From contig JAAEPT010000036.1 in the NCBI GenBank assembly GCA_024232295.1, positions 1 to 64,000 on the forward strand: a stretch of 64,000 nucleotides of DNA, given 5' to 3'. This DNA comes from Cytophagales bacterium. Lineage in GTDB: Bacteria > Bacteroidota > Bacteroidia > Cytophagales > JAAEPT01. Of this stretch, positions 9,341 through 20,700 are shown piece by piece (the stretch's first letter is position 1; the number at the start of each line of letters is the position of its first letter). Below the pieces are notes generated by a model. It was not told the DNA's origin. It saw nothing but the letters and a program-made list of their open reading frames with translations, and made no database searches. Both the position numbers and the translations under genes were made by a program.

Positions 9341-10528
9341 ATGGCTAAGGAAACATTTGATCGTAGTAAACCCCATGTTAACATTGGTACTATTGGCCAC
9401 GTTGACCACGGTAAAACAACTTTGACAGCTGCTATTTCTAGTGTTTTGGCAAACAAAGGTTTGGCTGAGCAAAGAGATTTCAGTACAATTGATAACGCTC
9501 CAGAGGAGAAAGAAAGAGGTATTACAATTAATACATCTCACGTTGAGTATGAAACTGCTAACAGGCATTATGCACACGTTGACTGTCCAGGTCACGCGGA
9601 TTATGTGAAGAACATGGTAACTGGGGCTGCTCAAATGGATGGTGGTATTTTGGTGGTAGCTTCTACTGATGGACCAATGCCTCAAACTCGTGAGCATATT
9701 CTTTTAGCAAGACAGGTAGGTGTTCCTGCTCTTGTAGTATTCATGAACAAAGTTGATTTGGTTGATGATGAGGAGTTGTTAGAGTTGGTGGAGATGGAGA
9801 TCAGAGAATTATTATCTGATTATGATTTTCCAGGAGATGATATTCCTGTAATTCAAGGTTCTGCTTTAGGTGGGTTGAATAACGAGCCAGAGTGGGTTGC
9901 TAAGATTGATGAATTGATGGAGGCAGTGGATTCTTATATCCCTGAGCCAGAAAGAGCTGTTGATAAGGATTTCTTGATGCCTGTTGAGGATGTGTTCTCT
10001 ATTACAGGGCGTGGTACTGTTGCTACTGGTAGAATTGAAAGAGGTGTGATTAACTCTGGAGATTCTGTTGAGATCTTAGGTATGGGTGCTGTAGATATGA
10101 CTTCTACTATTACTGGAGTAGAGATGTTCCGTAAGATTTTGGATAGAGGTGAGGCTGGAGATAATGTAGGGTTGTTGTTGAGAGGTATTGATAAGGCTGA
10201 GATCAAGAGAGGTATGGTAATTGTTAAGCCAGGTACTTGTACTCCGCATAAACACTTCAAAGCAGAGGTTTATGTATTATCTAAGGAAGAGGGTGGTCGT
10301 CATACTCCATTCTTCTCTAAGTACAGGCCACAATTCTATTTCAGAACAACTGATGTGACTGGTGAGATTACTTTACCAGAAGGAATCGAAATGGTTATGC
10401 CTGGGGATAACGTTTCTATCGATGTGCAGTTGATTAACCCAATCGCAATGGAGAAAGGGTTGAGATTTGCGATTCGTGAAGGGGGTAGAACTGTAGGTTC
10501 TGGTCAGGTAACTGAGATTATTGAGTAA
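9341..10528 (+). CDS. tuf: Elongation factor Tu
   Basis: EF-Tu carries aminoacyl-tRNA to the ribosome as a GTP complex. The 395-residue product has the GTPase motifs [11 protein letters not shown], the switch region [23 protein letters not shown] and NKVD (most EF-Tu proteins have NKCD), followed by domains 2 and 3 with [12 protein letters not shown] and [15 protein letters not shown]. Family length is normal. It follows the three tRNAs and ends in a hairpin terminator that touches the next promoter. Its leader shows no Shine-Dalgarno sequence. Confidence 0.98.
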   Translation: MAKETFDRSKPHVNIGTIGHVDHGKTTLTAAISSVLANKGLAEQRDFSTIDNAPEEKERGITINTSHVEYETANRHYAHVDCPGHADYVKNMVTGAAQMDGGILVVASTDGPMPQTREHILLARQVGVPALVVFMNKVDLVDDEELLELVEMEIRELLSDYDFPGDDIPVIQGSALGGLNNEPEWVAKIDELMEAVDSYIPEPERAVDKDFLMPVEDVFSITGRGTVATGRIERGVINSGDSVEILGMGAVDMTSTITGVEMFRKILDRGEAGDNVGLLLRGIDKAEIKRGMVIVKPGTCTPHKHFKAEVYVLSKEEGGRHTPFFSKYRPQFYFRTTDVTGEITLPEGIEMVMPGDNVSIDVQLINPIAMEKGLRFAIREGGRTVGSGQVTEIIE

Positions 10529-10551
10529 TCAATGATTAAGATATTTAAAAG

Positions 10552-10586
10552 CAAATGCGTTTCTTTTGGGAACGCATTTGTTTCTT
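10552..10586 (+). terminator. Terminator after tuf
   Basis: Arms 10552-10561 and 10571-10580 form a perfect 10 bp stem (CAAATGCGTT/AACGCATTTG) followed by TTTCTT. The last four bases of the 3' arm, TTTG, are also the minus-33 element of the next promoter. Confidence 0.82.
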
Positions 10587-10608
10587 ATAAAAAAAGTATT
10601 TAATTTTG
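10577..10608 (+). promoter_or_regulatory. Promoter of the tRNA-Trp-secE-nusG-rplKAJL unit
   Basis: TTTG (10577-10580), a 20 nt spacer and TAATTTTG (10601-10608) match the Bacteroidota promoter exactly. The expected transcript start is near 10614, about 24 nt before tRNA-Trp. The upstream element lies inside the tuf terminator stem. Confidence 0.82.
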
Positions 10609-10637
10609 CATTCCGAAAAAAAGAGTGTGAGTATTTT

Positions 10638-10710
10638 ACGGGCGTAGCTCAATTGGTAGAGTAGTGGTCTCCAAAACCATTGGTTGTGGGTTCGAGTCCT
10701 ACCGCCCGTG
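10638..10710 (+). tRNA. tRNA-Trp (CCA)
   Basis: The 73 nt gene has acceptor stem ACGGGCG with CGCCCGT, anticodon loop CTCCAAA with CCA, and T loop TTCGAGT. It is followed 18 bp later by secE, the standard Bacteroidota order, so the tRNA is probably cut from the secE-nusG transcript. Confidence 0.97.
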
Positions 10711-10728
10711 CTAACAATTGTTTAAAAT

Positions 10729-10917
10729 ATGAGCAATTTCATTACATATATTAGAGAGTCTTTTCAAGAGGTTGTGTATAATGTTACATGGCCGGAGTAT
10801 AAGCAATTACAAAAAGATACTGTTTCGGTGATTATTGCATCGCTTGCTTTTGCGTTAGTTATTGCTCTTATTGATTATTTGTTTGATAGTGGTTTAGATT
10901 TTCTTTACCAGTTGTAA
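10729..10917 (+). CDS. secE: Preprotein translocase subunit SecE
   Basis: SecE is the clamp of the SecYEG channel in the inner membrane. The 62-residue product has the single-TM short form: an amphipathic stretch with VVYNVTWPEYKQLQKDT, the family motif, and one membrane helix (about 32-58). It sits between tRNA-Trp and nusG as in nearly all bacteria. SecY is encoded further along in the spc cluster. Confidence 0.96.
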   Translation: MSNFITYIRESFQEVVYNVTWPEYKQLQKDTVSVIIASLAFALVIALIDYLFDSGLDFLYQL

Positions 10918-10935
10918 TCGTAGGAGGAAGTAGGT

Positions 10936-11532
10936 ATGGCAAAGGGAGAGGATAAAAAGCTTATTCGAATGGTAGAAGGTTTGCATTGGTATGTTATGCG
11001 TATTGTTGCAGGTCAAGAAAAGAAGGTTAAGGCTTATTTGGATACAGAGATTTCTCGTCAAGGATATCAAGAGGTTATTCCTGAAGTGTTGATTCCTTTG
11101 GAGAAAGTGTATGAAATGCGTAATGGTAAAAAAAGAGTGCGTGAGCGTAATTTTTTTCCAGGTTATGTTTTAGTTTATTGTGATTTGTCTGTGAATGCTG
11201 AGGTTGTGCACTTTATTAAGGGTACTCCTGGGGTAATGGGGTTTCTGGAAGAAAAAAAGGGAGATGGTGATTCGCTAATACCAGTACCATTAAGGCAATC
11301 AGAGGTAAATCGTATTTTAGGTAGAGTAGATGAAGTTGAAGAGGTTGATGTTCAAGCTGAGGTGGATTACAATGTTGGTGATTCAGTGAAGGTTATGGAT
11401 GGTGCATTCAGCGGATTCTCAGGTACAGTTCAAAAGGTGTTTGTGGAGAAGAAAAAGCTTGATGTTATTGTTAAGATTTTCGGAAGAAATACTCCTGTTG
11501 AACTAAATTATATGCAAGTAGAAAAAGAATAA
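10936..11532 (+). CDS. nusG: Transcription termination/antitermination protein NusG
   Basis: NusG binds RNA polymerase and links it to Rho or the leading ribosome. The 198-residue product has the NGN domain ([19 protein letters not shown], then [16 protein letters not shown] and VMGFL) and a C-terminal KOW domain ([19 protein letters not shown]). It is 19 bp from secE and one base from rplK. A full AGGAGG lies 8 nt before the ATG, which is unusual for this phylum. Confidence 0.98.
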   Translation: MAKGEDKKLIRMVEGLHWYVMRIVAGQEKKVKAYLDTEISRQGYQEVIPEVLIPLEKVYEMRNGKKRVRERNFFPGYVLVYCDLSVNAEVVHFIKGTPGVMGFLEEKKGDGDSLIPVPLRQSEVNRILGRVDEVEEVDVQAEVDYNVGDSVKVMDGAFSGFSGTVQKVFVEKKKLDVIVKIFGRNTPVELNYMQVEKE

Positions 11533-11533
11533 A

Positions 11534-11977
11534 ATGGCAAAAGAAATCGCAGGATACCTGAAGTTACAGGTAAAAGGAGGCCAAGCTAACCCATCACCTC
11601 CTGTAGGTCCAGCTCTTGGTAGTAAGGGGCTTAATATCATGGACTTTTGTAAGCAATTTAATGCAAGGACGCAAGATAAGCAGGGTCAAGTTCTTCCTGT
11701 AGAGATTACTATCTACAAGGACAAGTCTTTTGATTTTATCATTAAAACTCCTCCTGCAGCAATATTGCTTTTAAAAGCAGCTAATTTGAAAAAAGGTTCT
11801 GGAGAACCTAACCGTAATAAGGTTGGTTCTGTTACTTGGGATCAAGTAAAGGAAATTGCTGAGATTAAAATGCCTGATTTGAATGCGTTTACTGTTGAGT
11901 CAGGGATGAAGATGGTTGCTGGTACAGCAAGAAGTATGGGTTTAACAGTAGCAGGGGTTGCACCTTGGGAAAACTAA
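11534..11977 (+). CDS. rplK: 50S ribosomal protein L11 (uL11)
   Basis: L11 forms the base of the GTPase-associated centre on 23S rRNA. The 147-residue product has the N-terminal domain with [32 protein letters not shown]-type sequence (glycine- and proline-rich, 13-44) and the RNA-binding C-terminal domain ending [11 protein letters not shown]. It begins one base after nusG and precedes rplA, the conserved order. Nothing is unusual. Confidence 0.98.
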   Translation: MAKEIAGYLKLQVKGGQANPSPPVGPALGSKGLNIMDFCKQFNARTQDKQGQVLPVEITIYKDKSFDFIIKTPPAAILLLKAANLKKGSGEPNRNKVGSVTWDQVKEIAEIKMPDLNAFTVESGMKMVAGTARSMGLTVAGVAPWEN

Positions 11978-11986
11978 AATTGAATC

Positions 11987-12682
11987 ATGGGTTTAACAAA
12001 AAGTCAAAAAGCAGCTTTACAAAAATATGATCCTGCACGTGAATATACTTTAGAAGAGGTGTCTTCTCTTGTGAAAGAGATTACAACTACTAAGTTTGAT
12101 GCGTCAGTTGATGTTGATGTGCGTTTAGGTGTTGATCCACGTAAGGCAGATCAAATGGTGAGAGGTGTTGCTTCTTTACCGCACGGTACTGGTCGTGAGT
12201 TAAAAGTGTTGGTTTTATGTACTCCTGATAAGGAGCAAGAGGCAAAAGATGCTGGTGCAGATTATGCTGGATTGGATGAGTTTATCAATAAAATCAAAGG
12301 CGGTTGGTTAGAAATCGATGTGATTGTTACGATGCCTACTGTAATGGCTAAGGTTGGTCAATTAGGAAGAATTTTAGGTCCTAGAAATTTAATGCCTAAC
12401 CCTAAAGCTGGTACTGTAACAATGGATATTGCTAAGGCAGTGAAAGAAATCAAAGCAGGTAAGATTGACTTCAAAGTTGATAAGTATGGTATTATTCATA
12501 CATCTGTAGGTCGTGTTTCTTTCACTCCACAGCAAATTCAAGATAACATTGCAGAGTTGTTGGCTACACTTTCTAAATTGAAGCCAGCGTCAGCTAAGGG
12601 AACATACTTCAAGAGTATTAGTGTCTCTAGCACAATGAGTAAAGGTATTAAAGTTGAAAAATCTTCAGTCCCTGGATTATAA
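11987..12682 (+). CDS. rplA: 50S ribosomal protein L1 (uL1)
   Basis: L1 forms the mobile stalk near the E site. The 231-residue product shows the family signatures [20 protein letters not shown]-type N-terminus, LPHGTG, and [15 protein letters not shown]. In many bacteria L1 represses its own rplK-rplA message; no matching leader site was identified here. It lies between rplK and rplJ with 2-9 bp gaps. Confidence 0.98.
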   Translation: MGLTKSQKAALQKYDPAREYTLEEVSSLVKEITTTKFDASVDVDVRLGVDPRKADQMVRGVASLPHGTGRELKVLVLCTPDKEQEAKDAGADYAGLDEFINKIKGGWLEIDVIVTMPTVMAKVGQLGRILGPRNLMPNPKAGTVTMDIAKAVKEIKAGKIDFKVDKYGIIHTSVGRVSFTPQQIQDNIAELLATLSKLKPASAKGTYFKSISVSSTMSKGIKVEKSSVPGL

Positions 12683-12684
12683 TT

Positions 12685-13215
12685 ATGAACAGGTCACAAA
12701 AAGAACAAGTGATTGAAGAGTTAGTAGAAAAGTTTTCGTCTATCGATAATTTTTACTTCGCTGACCCTTCAAATCTTACAGTAAGTGAAATCAATGCTTT
12801 TAGAGGTTTATGCTTCGAGCAAGGTGTTGAATACAAAGTATATAAAAATACATTAATCGCTAAGGCTCTTCAAAGAATTCAAGGTGATGATTATGATGCA
12901 TTTGATGTAGCTCTAAAGGGGTCTACAGGTGTTATTTTCTCTCCTGAGTCTAACAATATTCCTGCGAAGATCATTAAGCAGTATCGCAAGGATTTTAATG
13001 AAAAGTTAGATCTAAAAGGTGCTTGGATTCAGTCTGAGGTTTATCTTGGAGCAGAGAATTTAGATTCTTTAAGCAAGCTTAAATCTAAGGTTGAACTTAT
13101 CGGTGAAGTTATTACTTTACTTCAGTCTCCTGCAAAAAATGTTGTTTCTGCTTTACAAAGTGGTGGAGGGACATTGGCTGGTCTTATCAAGACTTTACAG
13201 GAGAGAGGCGAATAA
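12685..13215 (+). CDS. rplJ: 50S ribosomal protein L10 (uL10)
   Basis: L10 anchors the L7/L12 dimers to the ribosome. The 176-residue product has the N-terminal rRNA-binding domain (FADPSNLTVSEINAFRGLC, YKVYKNTLIAKAL) and ends in the helical tail that binds L12 (LAGLIKTLQERGE). It starts two bases after rplA and precedes rplL by 60 bp. Confidence 0.97.
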   Translation: MNRSQKEQVIEELVEKFSSIDNFYFADPSNLTVSEINAFRGLCFEQGVEYKVYKNTLIAKALQRIQGDDYDAFDVALKGSTGVIFSPESNNIPAKIIKQYRKDFNEKLDLKGAWIQSEVYLGAENLDSLSKLKSKVELIGEVITLLQSPAKNVVSALQSGGGTLAGLIKTLQERGE

Positions 13216-13275
13216 TATTATTAGGCTTCCATATCTAAATATAAATTAAACTAGAAATCGTTAAAAAATAATAAG

Positions 13276-13653
13276 ATGGCGGATTTAAAAGAGTTTGCAG
13301 AACAATTAGTTAACTTAACAGTAAAAGAGGTTAACGACTTAGCAGAAATCTTAAAAGAAGAGTACGGAATTGAGCCTGCTGCTGCTGCTGTAGCTGTTGC
13401 TGCTGGTGGAGCTGGTGCAGAAGGTGAAGCTGCTGCTGAGAAAACTGAATTCGATGTAGTATTGAAAGCTGCTGGTGGTGCTAAGCTTAAAGTTGTTAAA
13501 TTGGTTAAAGAATTAACTGGTTTAGGATTGAAAGAAGCTAAAGAAGCTGTAGATGGAGCTCCTTCTGTATTGAAAGAAGGTTTACCAAAAGATGAGGCTG
13601 AGGCATTAAAAGCTCAGTTAGAAGAGACTGGTGCTGAAGTAGAATTGAAGTAA
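13276..13653 (+). CDS. rplL: 50S ribosomal protein L7/L12 (bL12)
   Basis: L12 forms the flexible stalk that recruits translation GTPases such as EF-Tu and EF-G. The 125-residue product has the dimerising N-terminal domain, an Ala/Gly/Glu hinge (about 35-56), and the C-terminal factor-binding domain ([31 protein letters not shown]). It is followed by a strong hairpin that separates it from rpoB, in keeping with its need for several copies per ribosome. Confidence 0.98.
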   Translation: MADLKEFAEQLVNLTVKEVNDLAEILKEEYGIEPAAAAVAVAAGGAGAEGEAAAEKTEFDVVLKAAGGAKLKVVKLVKELTGLGLKEAKEAVDGAPSVLKEGLPKDEAEALKAQLEETGAEVELK

Positions 13654-13704
13654 TTCTTATTGATATAGTTTTCGATTTCGAAACATATTAGTCTTAATCC
13701 ATTG

Positions 13705-13732
13705 GACCCTGGCGTAAAAGTCAGGGTCTTTT
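13705..13732 (+). terminator. Attenuator-like hairpin between rplL and rpoB
   Basis: GACCCTGG at 13705-13712 pairs with TCAGGGTC at 13721-13728 around an 8 nt loop, followed by only four T. The GC-rich stem with a short T tail suggests partial termination, which would give more L10/L12 than RNA polymerase, as known from the rplJL-rpoBC attenuator of enterobacteria. A second small hairpin lies at 13746-13762. Confidence 0.65.
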
Positions 13733-13797
13733 GCAGTTTGTGCCCACTTCTTACAGAGAAGTAAAAACTTGTGTTTTCTGAATAAAAAAGTAAAGCT

Positions 13798-16700
13798 TTG
13801 GCAACTAATAATATACAACCGCGAGTAAATTTCGCATCAGCTAAAAGAGTTTTAGAGTATCCAGATTTCTTGGATGTACAACTCCAATCGTTTAGAGATT
13901 TTTTTCAAATTGGAACTTCTACGGAAAACCGTTCTAAAGAAGGGCTTTACAAAGTATTTGAAGAGAATTTTCCAATTACAGACTCTCGTGAAGTATTCGA
14001 GTTAGAGTTTGTTGATTTTATTATTGATCCTCCAAAGTACTCAGTTGATGAGTGTATTGATAGAGGGCTTACTTTTTCTATTCCATTAAAAGTTAAGTTA
14101 AGACTTTCTTGTAGTGATGATGATAATGAGGACTTCGAAACTCTTGAACAAGAGGTGTTCTTAGGAAACATTCCTTACATGACAGAAAAGGGGTCTTTTG
14201 TAATTAATGGGGCAGAACGTGTAATTGTATCTCAGTTGCATCGTTCTCCAGGTGTGTTCTTTGCCCAAAGTAAACACACAAACGGAACAAAATTATATTC
14301 AGCAAGAATTATCCCTTTCAAAGGTTCTTGGATTGAATTTGCTACAGACGTTAATAACGTGATGTATGCATATATTGACCGTAAAAAGAAATTTCCTGTA
14401 ACTACATTGTTAAGAGCAATTGGTTATAGTACAGATAAAGATGTTTTAGATTTATTTGAGCTTTCGGAAGAGATTCCAGCAACTAAGGCTAGCCTTAAAA
14501 AAGTTGTGGGAAGAAAGTTAGCTGCAAAAGTTATCAAGCACGAATTCTACGATTTAGTAGATGAAGATACAGGTGAGGTAACTTCTATCGAGAGAAATGA
14601 AGCCTTATTAGAAAGAGACCATATTCTAACAGAGGAAGATATAGATGTGATTTTAAGTTCTGACACAGAATCTATCATTTTACACAAAGAAAGTGTAAAT
14701 GCATCAGACTTTACAATCATTTATAATACATTACAAAAAGACCTTGCAAACTCAGAAAAAGAGGCTGTAGAATTAATCTATAAGCAATTAAGAAACTCTG
14801 AGGCTCCAGATGAGCAAACAGCAAGGGAAGTAATTCAAAGTTTATTCTTTAGTGATAAGCGTTATGACTTAGGTGAAGTAGGTCGTTATAGAATTAACAA
14901 AAAGTTAGGATTAGATGTTGAGATCAATGTTAAAGTTTTAACAAAAGAAGATATTATTCATATCGTAAAATACTTAATTGGTTTAATTAACTCAAAAGCT
15001 GTAGTTGATGATATTGACCATTTAAGTAATAGACGTGTTCGTACAGTAGGAGAGCAATTATATTCTCAATTTGGTGTTGGTTTGGCTCGTATGGCTAGAA
15101 CAATTAAAGAGCGTATGAATGTAAGAGATAATGAGGATTTCAAACCAGTTGATTTGATTAATGCTCGTACATTATCTTCTGTAATTAATACATTCTTCGG
15201 TACAAACCAGTTATCTCAGTTTATGGATCAAACAAATCCATTAGCTGAAATTACACATAAAAGAAGAATGTCTGCTTTAGGACCTGGTGGTTTATCAAGA
15301 GAGCGTGCAGGTTTTGAGGTTCGAGATGTTCACTATACTCACTATGGTCGTTTATGTACAATTGAGACACCAGAGGGTCCAAACATTGGATTGATTTCGT
15401 CTTTGTGTGTACATGCGAAAGTAAACCATATGGGATTCATCGAAACTCCATATTCTAAAGTAACAGATGGAGTAGTAGACACTAATGATGTTGTATTTCT
15501 TACAGCAGAAGAAGAAGACGGGAAGTTTATTGTTCAAGCAAGTGCTGAATTGAAAGAAGATGGTGCTTTTGTGAATGATAGAATTAAGGTAAGAAGAGAA
15601 GGTGATTTCCCTGTAATTGATGTAGAGGGTATTGCATATATGGATGTTGCTCCTAACCAAATTGTTTCGGTAGCAGCTTCATTAATTCCTTTCTTAGAGC
15701 ATGATGATGCCAACCGTGCATTGATGGGATCGAACATGCAGCGTCAAGCAGTTCCTTTATTGAAGAGTGAAGCTCCAATTGTAGGTACAGGTCTTGAGAA
15801 GCGTATTGCAACTGATTCTAGAGCATTAATTTATGCTGAAGGAGAAGGTGTAATTGATTATGTTGATGCTCGTAAAATTATTGTTGAATATGACTTCGAT
15901 AATAATGATGAGTTAGTAAACTTCGATACAAATAAGACTACTTATAATCTTATTAAGTTTAGAAGAACAAACCAAGATACTTGTATTAACCATACACCAA
16001 TTGTTCGTAAAGGACAACGTGTAACTAAAGGTGAAGTATTAGTAGAGGGTTATGCAACAAATAATGGAGAGTTAGCATTAGGTAGAAACTTGAAAGTGGC
16101 TTATATGCCATGGCAAGGGTACAACTTTGAGGATGCGATTGTAATTTCTGAGAAAGTTGTTCGTGATGATGTATATACTTCTCTTCATATTAATGAATAC
16201 GAATTAGAAGTTCGTGATACTAAGAGAGGTGAAGAAGAATTAACTTCTGAAATTCCAAACGTAAGTGAGGATTCTGTTAAGCACTTAGATGAAAATGGAG
16301 TTATTCGTATTGGAGCAGAAGTTAAAGAAGGTGATATTTTAATTGGAAAAATTACTCCTAAAGGAGAAACTGATCCTACACCAGAAGAAAAATTATTAAG
16401 AGCAATCTTTGGAGATAAAGCAGGTGATGTAAAAGATGCATCATTAAAAGCTTCTCCTTCATTAAATGGGGTTGTAATTGATACAAAATTATTCTCTCGC
16501 CCTAAAAAGGATAAAGAATCTCGTGCAATTGCAAAGAAAGAAGTAGTTAAATTAAAAGCTCAATATTCTAAGCAATTAAATGGATTAAGAGAAAAATTAG
16601 TTTCTAAGTTAATTGAATTATTAGATGGGAAAACTTGTCAAGGAGTTTCTCATAAGTTTGGTGATTCAGTAATTAGTGAAGGAATTAAATTTTCTAAGAA

Positions 16701-17673
16701 AAATATCACAGAAAACTTCTTCCCAGAGAAAGATATTTATAGAGATGAGAATGCTTACGCAGTACCAGAAGAAATCAATTTTATTTCTGATTTGATTTTA
16801 GACAAGTGTACTGAAGATGCTGAAACAAATCTTTTATTATTAAGATTGATCAAAAACTATAATGCTAAACGTAATGAATTTGCTGGATTGTTTAAACGTG
16901 ATCGTTTTACAATTGAAGTAGGTGATGAATTACCAGCAGGTATTGTTCAATTAGCAAAAGTATATATTGCTAAAAAGAGAAAACTAAAAGTAGGAGATAA
17001 AATGGCTGGTCGTCACGGTAACAAGGGAGTTGTTGCTCGTATTGTAAGTGATGAAGATATGCCATTTATGGAAGATGGAACTCCAGTTGATATTGTTCTT
17101 AATCCATTAGGGGTACCTTCTCGTATGAACTTGGGACAGATTTATGAAACGGTTCTTGCTTGGGCTGGTTATAAGATGGGTAAGCGTTATGCAACCCCTA
17201 TCTTTGATGGAGCTTCTGAAGAGGAAGTATTAACAGAGCTTGGTAAAGCTGGTTTAGATGTTTCTAAATTTGGTCAGCAATATTTATACAATGGTTTAAC
17301 TGGTCAGCGTTTTGAGCAAGCAACAACAATGGGTATTGCTTATATGTTGAAGTTAGGTCACTTAGTTGATGACAAAATGCATGCTCGTTCTATCGGACCT
17401 TACTCTTTAATTACACAACAACCATTAGGAGGTAAAGCTCAGTTTGGTGGTCAGCGTTTTGGTGAGATGGAGGTTTGGGCACTAGAAGCATTTGGTGCAG
17501 CACATATCTTACAAGAAATCTTGACAATTAAGTCTGATGATGTAATTGGTAGAGCTAAAACGTATGAGGCTATTGTGAAAGGAGAAAATCTTCCTGTTCC
17601 AAATATCCCAGAATCATTTAATGTATTAGTACATGAATTGAGAGGTTTAGCGTTAGAATTAACGTTGAATTAA
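13798..17673 (+). CDS. rpoB: DNA-directed RNA polymerase subunit beta
   Basis: This is the second-largest catalytic subunit of RNA polymerase. The 1,291-residue frame must start at TTG 13798: an in-frame TAA lies 15 bp upstream and no ATG or GTG occurs before the conserved N-terminus ([20 protein letters not shown]). Landmarks include the rifampicin-region sequence [19 protein letters not shown], the nearby [18 protein letters not shown], the [12 protein letters not shown] block and the C-terminal [20 protein letters not shown]. It follows the rplL hairpin and precedes rpoC by 104 bp. The TTG start may lower its translation relative to the ribosomal proteins, which is an inference. Confidence 0.98.
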   Translation: MATNNIQPRVNFASAKRVLEYPDFLDVQLQSFRDFFQIGTSTENRSKEGLYKVFEENFPITDSREVFELEFVDFIIDPPKYSVDECIDRGLTFSIPLKVKLRLSCSDDDNEDFETLEQEVFLGNIPYMTEKGSFVINGAERVIVSQLHRSPGVFFAQSKHTNGTKLYSARIIPFKGSWIEFATDVNNVMYAYIDRKKKFPVTTLLRAIGYSTDKDVLDLFELSEEIPATKASLKKVVGRKLAAKVIKHEFYDLVDEDTGEVTSIERNEALLERDHILTEEDIDVILSSDTESIILHKESVNASDFTIIYNTLQKDLANSEKEAVELIYKQLRNSEAPDEQTAREVIQSLFFSDKRYDLGEVGRYRINKKLGLDVEINVKVLTKEDIIHIVKYLIGLINSKAVVDDIDHLSNRRVRTVGEQLYSQFGVGLARMARTIKERMNVRDNEDFKPVDLINARTLSSVINTFFGTNQLSQFMDQTNPLAEITHKRRMSALGPGGLSRERAGFEVRDVHYTHYGRLCTIETPEGPNIGLISSLCVHAKVNHMGFIETPYSKVTDGVVDTNDVVFLTAEEEDGKFIVQASAELKEDGAFVNDRIKVRREGDFPVIDVEGIAYMDVAPNQIVSVAASLIPFLEHDDANRALMGSNMQRQAVPLLKSEAPIVGTGLEKRIATDSRALIYAEGEGVIDYVDARKIIVEYDFDNNDELVNFDTNKTTYNLIKFRRTNQDTCINHTPIVRKGQRVTKGEVLVEGYATNNGELALGRNLKVAYMPWQGYNFEDAIVISEKVVRDDVYTSLHINEYELEVRDTKRGEEELTSEIPNVSEDSVKHLDENGVIRIGAEVKEGDILIGKITPKGETDPTPEEKLLRAIFGDKAGDVKDASLKASPSLNGVVIDTKLFSRPKKDKESRAIAKKEVVKLKAQYSKQLNGLREKLVSKLIELLDGKTCQGVSHKFGDSVISEGIKFSKKNITENFFPEKDIYRDENAYAVPEEINFISDLILDKCTEDAETNLLLLRLIKNYNAKRNEFAGLFKRDRFTIEVGDELPAGIVQLAKVYIAKKRKLKVGDKMAGRHGNKGVVARIVSDEDMPFMEDGTPVDIVLNPLGVPSRMNLGQIYETVLAWAGYKMGKRYATPIFDGASEEEVLTELGKAGLDVSKFGQQYLYNGLTGQRFEQATTMGIAYMLKLGHLVDDKMHARSIGPYSLITQQPLGGKAQFGGQRFGEMEVWALEAFGAAHILQEILTIKSDDVIGRAKTYEAIVKGENLPVPNIPESFNVLVHELRGLALELTLN

Positions 17674-17722
17674 TCACTTTCTATAGGTACTCTTACTTAA
17701 AAGAGACTCATTTATAAAAATA

Positions 17723-17755
17723 TATATTTGTACTATCTTTCAAACGAGAGGTAGT
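17723..17755 (+). promoter_or_regulatory. Possible internal promoter and leader hairpin before rpoC
   Basis: TATATTTG at 17723-17730 matches the minus-7 element exactly, but no TTTG lies 19-21 nt upstream. A 7 bp hairpin (17732-17738 with 17749-17755) starts two bases after it. The same layout occurs at the rplC and rpsH promoters. Confidence 0.4.
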
Positions 17756-17777
17756 GCAATGACACAAAAATATATCT

Positions 17778-20700
17778 ATGGCGTTTGTTAAAAATAAAAA
17801 AACGCAGAAGGATTTTTCTTCTGTAACGATTAGTTTGGCTTCTCCTCAGTCAATCTTGGATAATTCCTTTGGAGAGGTTACACAGCCAGAAACAATCAAC
17901 TATAGAACTTACAAACCAGAAATGGGAGGTTTGTTCTGTGAGAGAATTTTTGGACCTCAAAAGGATTGGGAATGTCATTGTGGAAAATATAAAAGAATTC
18001 GCTACAAAGGTATCATTTGTGATAGATGTGGTGTAGAAGTTACAGAAAAGAAAGTACGTAGAGAGCGTATGGGACATATCGAATTGGTGGTTCCTGTTGC
18101 TCACATTTGGTACTTCCGTTCTTTACCAAATAAAATTGGTTACTTATTAGGACTTCCTACTAAGAAATTAGACCAAATCATCTATTATGAGAGATATGTA
18201 GTTATCCAACCAGGTATTGAAGCTGAAAACGGAAGAGAATATCTTGAGTTTTTAGATGAGGATACATATTTGGATATTATTGATAAATTACCTCGTGAAA
18301 ATCAATTATTAGATGATTCAAACCCAGATAAATTCATCGCTAAGATGGGTGCTGAGGCTTTGGAAATGCTATTGTCTCGTATTGACTTAGATACATTGTC
18401 TAATGATTTAAGAGATAAAGCATCTAATGAAACTTCTCAACAACGTAAGGCTGAAGCTTTAAAGCGTTTGAGAGTAGTTGAGGCTTTCAAAGATTCTAGA
18501 ACAAGAATTGAGAACAGACCTGAGTGGATGGTAATTAGAATGGTTCCTGTAATTCCACCAGAATTACGTCCATTAGTGCCATTAGATGGAGGTAGATTTG
18601 CGACATCTGATTTAAATGACTTATATAGAAGAGTAATTATCAGGAATAATCGTTTGAAGCGATTAATTGAAATCAAAGCTCCAGAAGTAATTTTACGTAA
18701 TGAAAAACGTATGTTACAAGAGGCTGTTGATTCATTGTTTGATAACTCTCGTAAAGTAAATGCTGTTAAGGCTGATGGTAACCGTGCATTGAAATCTTTA
18801 AGTGATATGCTTAAAGGTAAGCAAGGTCGTTTCCGTCAAAATTTATTGGGTAAAAGGGTAGATTATTCTGGTCGTTCTGTAATTGTAGTAGGTCCAGAGT
18901 TGAAATTACACGAATGTGGTCTTCCTAAGAATATGGCTGCTGAATTATTCAAGCCATTTATTATTCGTAAGTTAATTGAAAGAGGAATTGTTAAGACGGT
19001 AAAATCTGCTAAGAAGATTGTTGACCGTAAAGACCCAGTTGTTTGGGATATTTTGGAGAATGTGTTGAAAGGGCATCCAATCCTATTAAACCGTGCTCCT
19101 ACACTTCACCGTTTGGGTATCCAAGCTTTCCAACCAAAATTAATTGAAGGAAAAGCAATTCAATTACACCCATTAGTGTGTACGGCATTTAATGCCGATT
19201 TTGATGGTGACCAGATGGCCGTTCACGTTCCTTTAGGACATGAGGCAGTTTTGGAAGCATCTTTATTGATGTTGGCTTCTCACAATATCTTGAACCCAGC
19301 AAATGGAGCACCAATTGCTGTACCTTCTCAGGATATGGTATTGGGACTTTACTACATTACTAAGGGTAGAAAGTCTACAGAAGACCACCCAATACAAGGT
19401 GAAGGAATGTCATTCTATAGTATGGACGAAGTTGTTATTGCATTGAATGAAGGTGCTTTATCTAAGCATGCTCATATCAAAGTAAAAGCAAGAGTTCGTA
19501 ATGAAGATGGTACATTCGAGACAAAATTAGTTGATACTGTAGCTGGTCGTGTATTGGTTAACTTATTAGTTCCAGAAGAGATTGGTTATATTGATGAATT
19601 ATTAACTAAGAAGCAATTACAAAAAATCATTGCTAGAGTTTACAAATTAGCAGGAAATGCTAAGTGTGCTAAATTCTTAGATGATATTAAATATTTAGGA
19701 TTCCAGTCAGCTTACAAAGGAGGTCTTTCTATGGGATTAGGAGACGTTAAGATTCCTACAGAGAAAGCTGGAATGGTAGAAGAAGCAAAAGTTAAGGTAG
19801 AGGCTATCCGTCAAGAATATATGATGGGTGTTATTACTGATAAAGAGCGTTATAACCAAGTTATTGATATTTGGACAAACGTAAATAACAAGCTTACTTC
19901 TACATTGATGGGTCAATTAGAAGCAGAAGAGCAAGGCTTTAACTCAATTTATATGATGATGCACTCTGGTGCTCGTGGTTCGAGAGAGCAAATTCGTCAG
20001 TTGGGTGGTATGAGAGGTTTGATGGCCAAGCCTCAAAAGAACTTAGCTGGTTCTACTGGTTCTGTAATTGAAAACCCAATCTTATCAAACTTTAAAGAAG
20101 GACTAGATGTAATTGAGTACTTTATCTCAACTCACGGTGCTCGTAAAGGTTTGGCAGATACAGCATTGAAAACAGCTGATGCAGGATACTTAACAAGACG
20201 TTTGGTTGATGTAGCTCAAGATGCTGTAGTAAATGAAGAAGATTGTGGTACATTAAGAGGATTAGAAGTTTCTGCATTAATCGAAAACGATGAGATTGTA
20301 GAACCTTTATCTGCTCGTTTATTAGGACGTGTTTCTGTTCATGATGTTTATCACCCTATCTCAAATGAGTTAATTGTTGCTGCTGGAGAAGAAATTACTG
20401 AGCAAATTGGTAAAGAAATCGAAGAAGCAGATATTGAGAGTGTAGAAATGCGTTCTCCATTAACTTGTGAAACAAAGAGAGGTGTTTGCGCTAAATGTTA
20501 TGGTCGTAACTTGGCAACTGGTAAAATGGTTCAAAAAGGTGAGGCTGTAGGTGTAATTGCAGCTCAGTCAATTGGTGAACCAGGTACTCAGTTAACATTA
20601 CGTACATTCCACGTGGGGGGTACAGCATCTCACATGGCTGCAGATGCAAGTGTTATTGCTAAGAGTGATGGTGTTATTCAATTTGAAGAAGTTATTACTG

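Noticed and set aside
9335-9697. Long antisense reading frame across tuf
   Set aside because: It mirrors the codon pattern of tuf and encodes no recognisable protein. Many similar frames lie opposite eno, rpoB, rpoC and rpsE.
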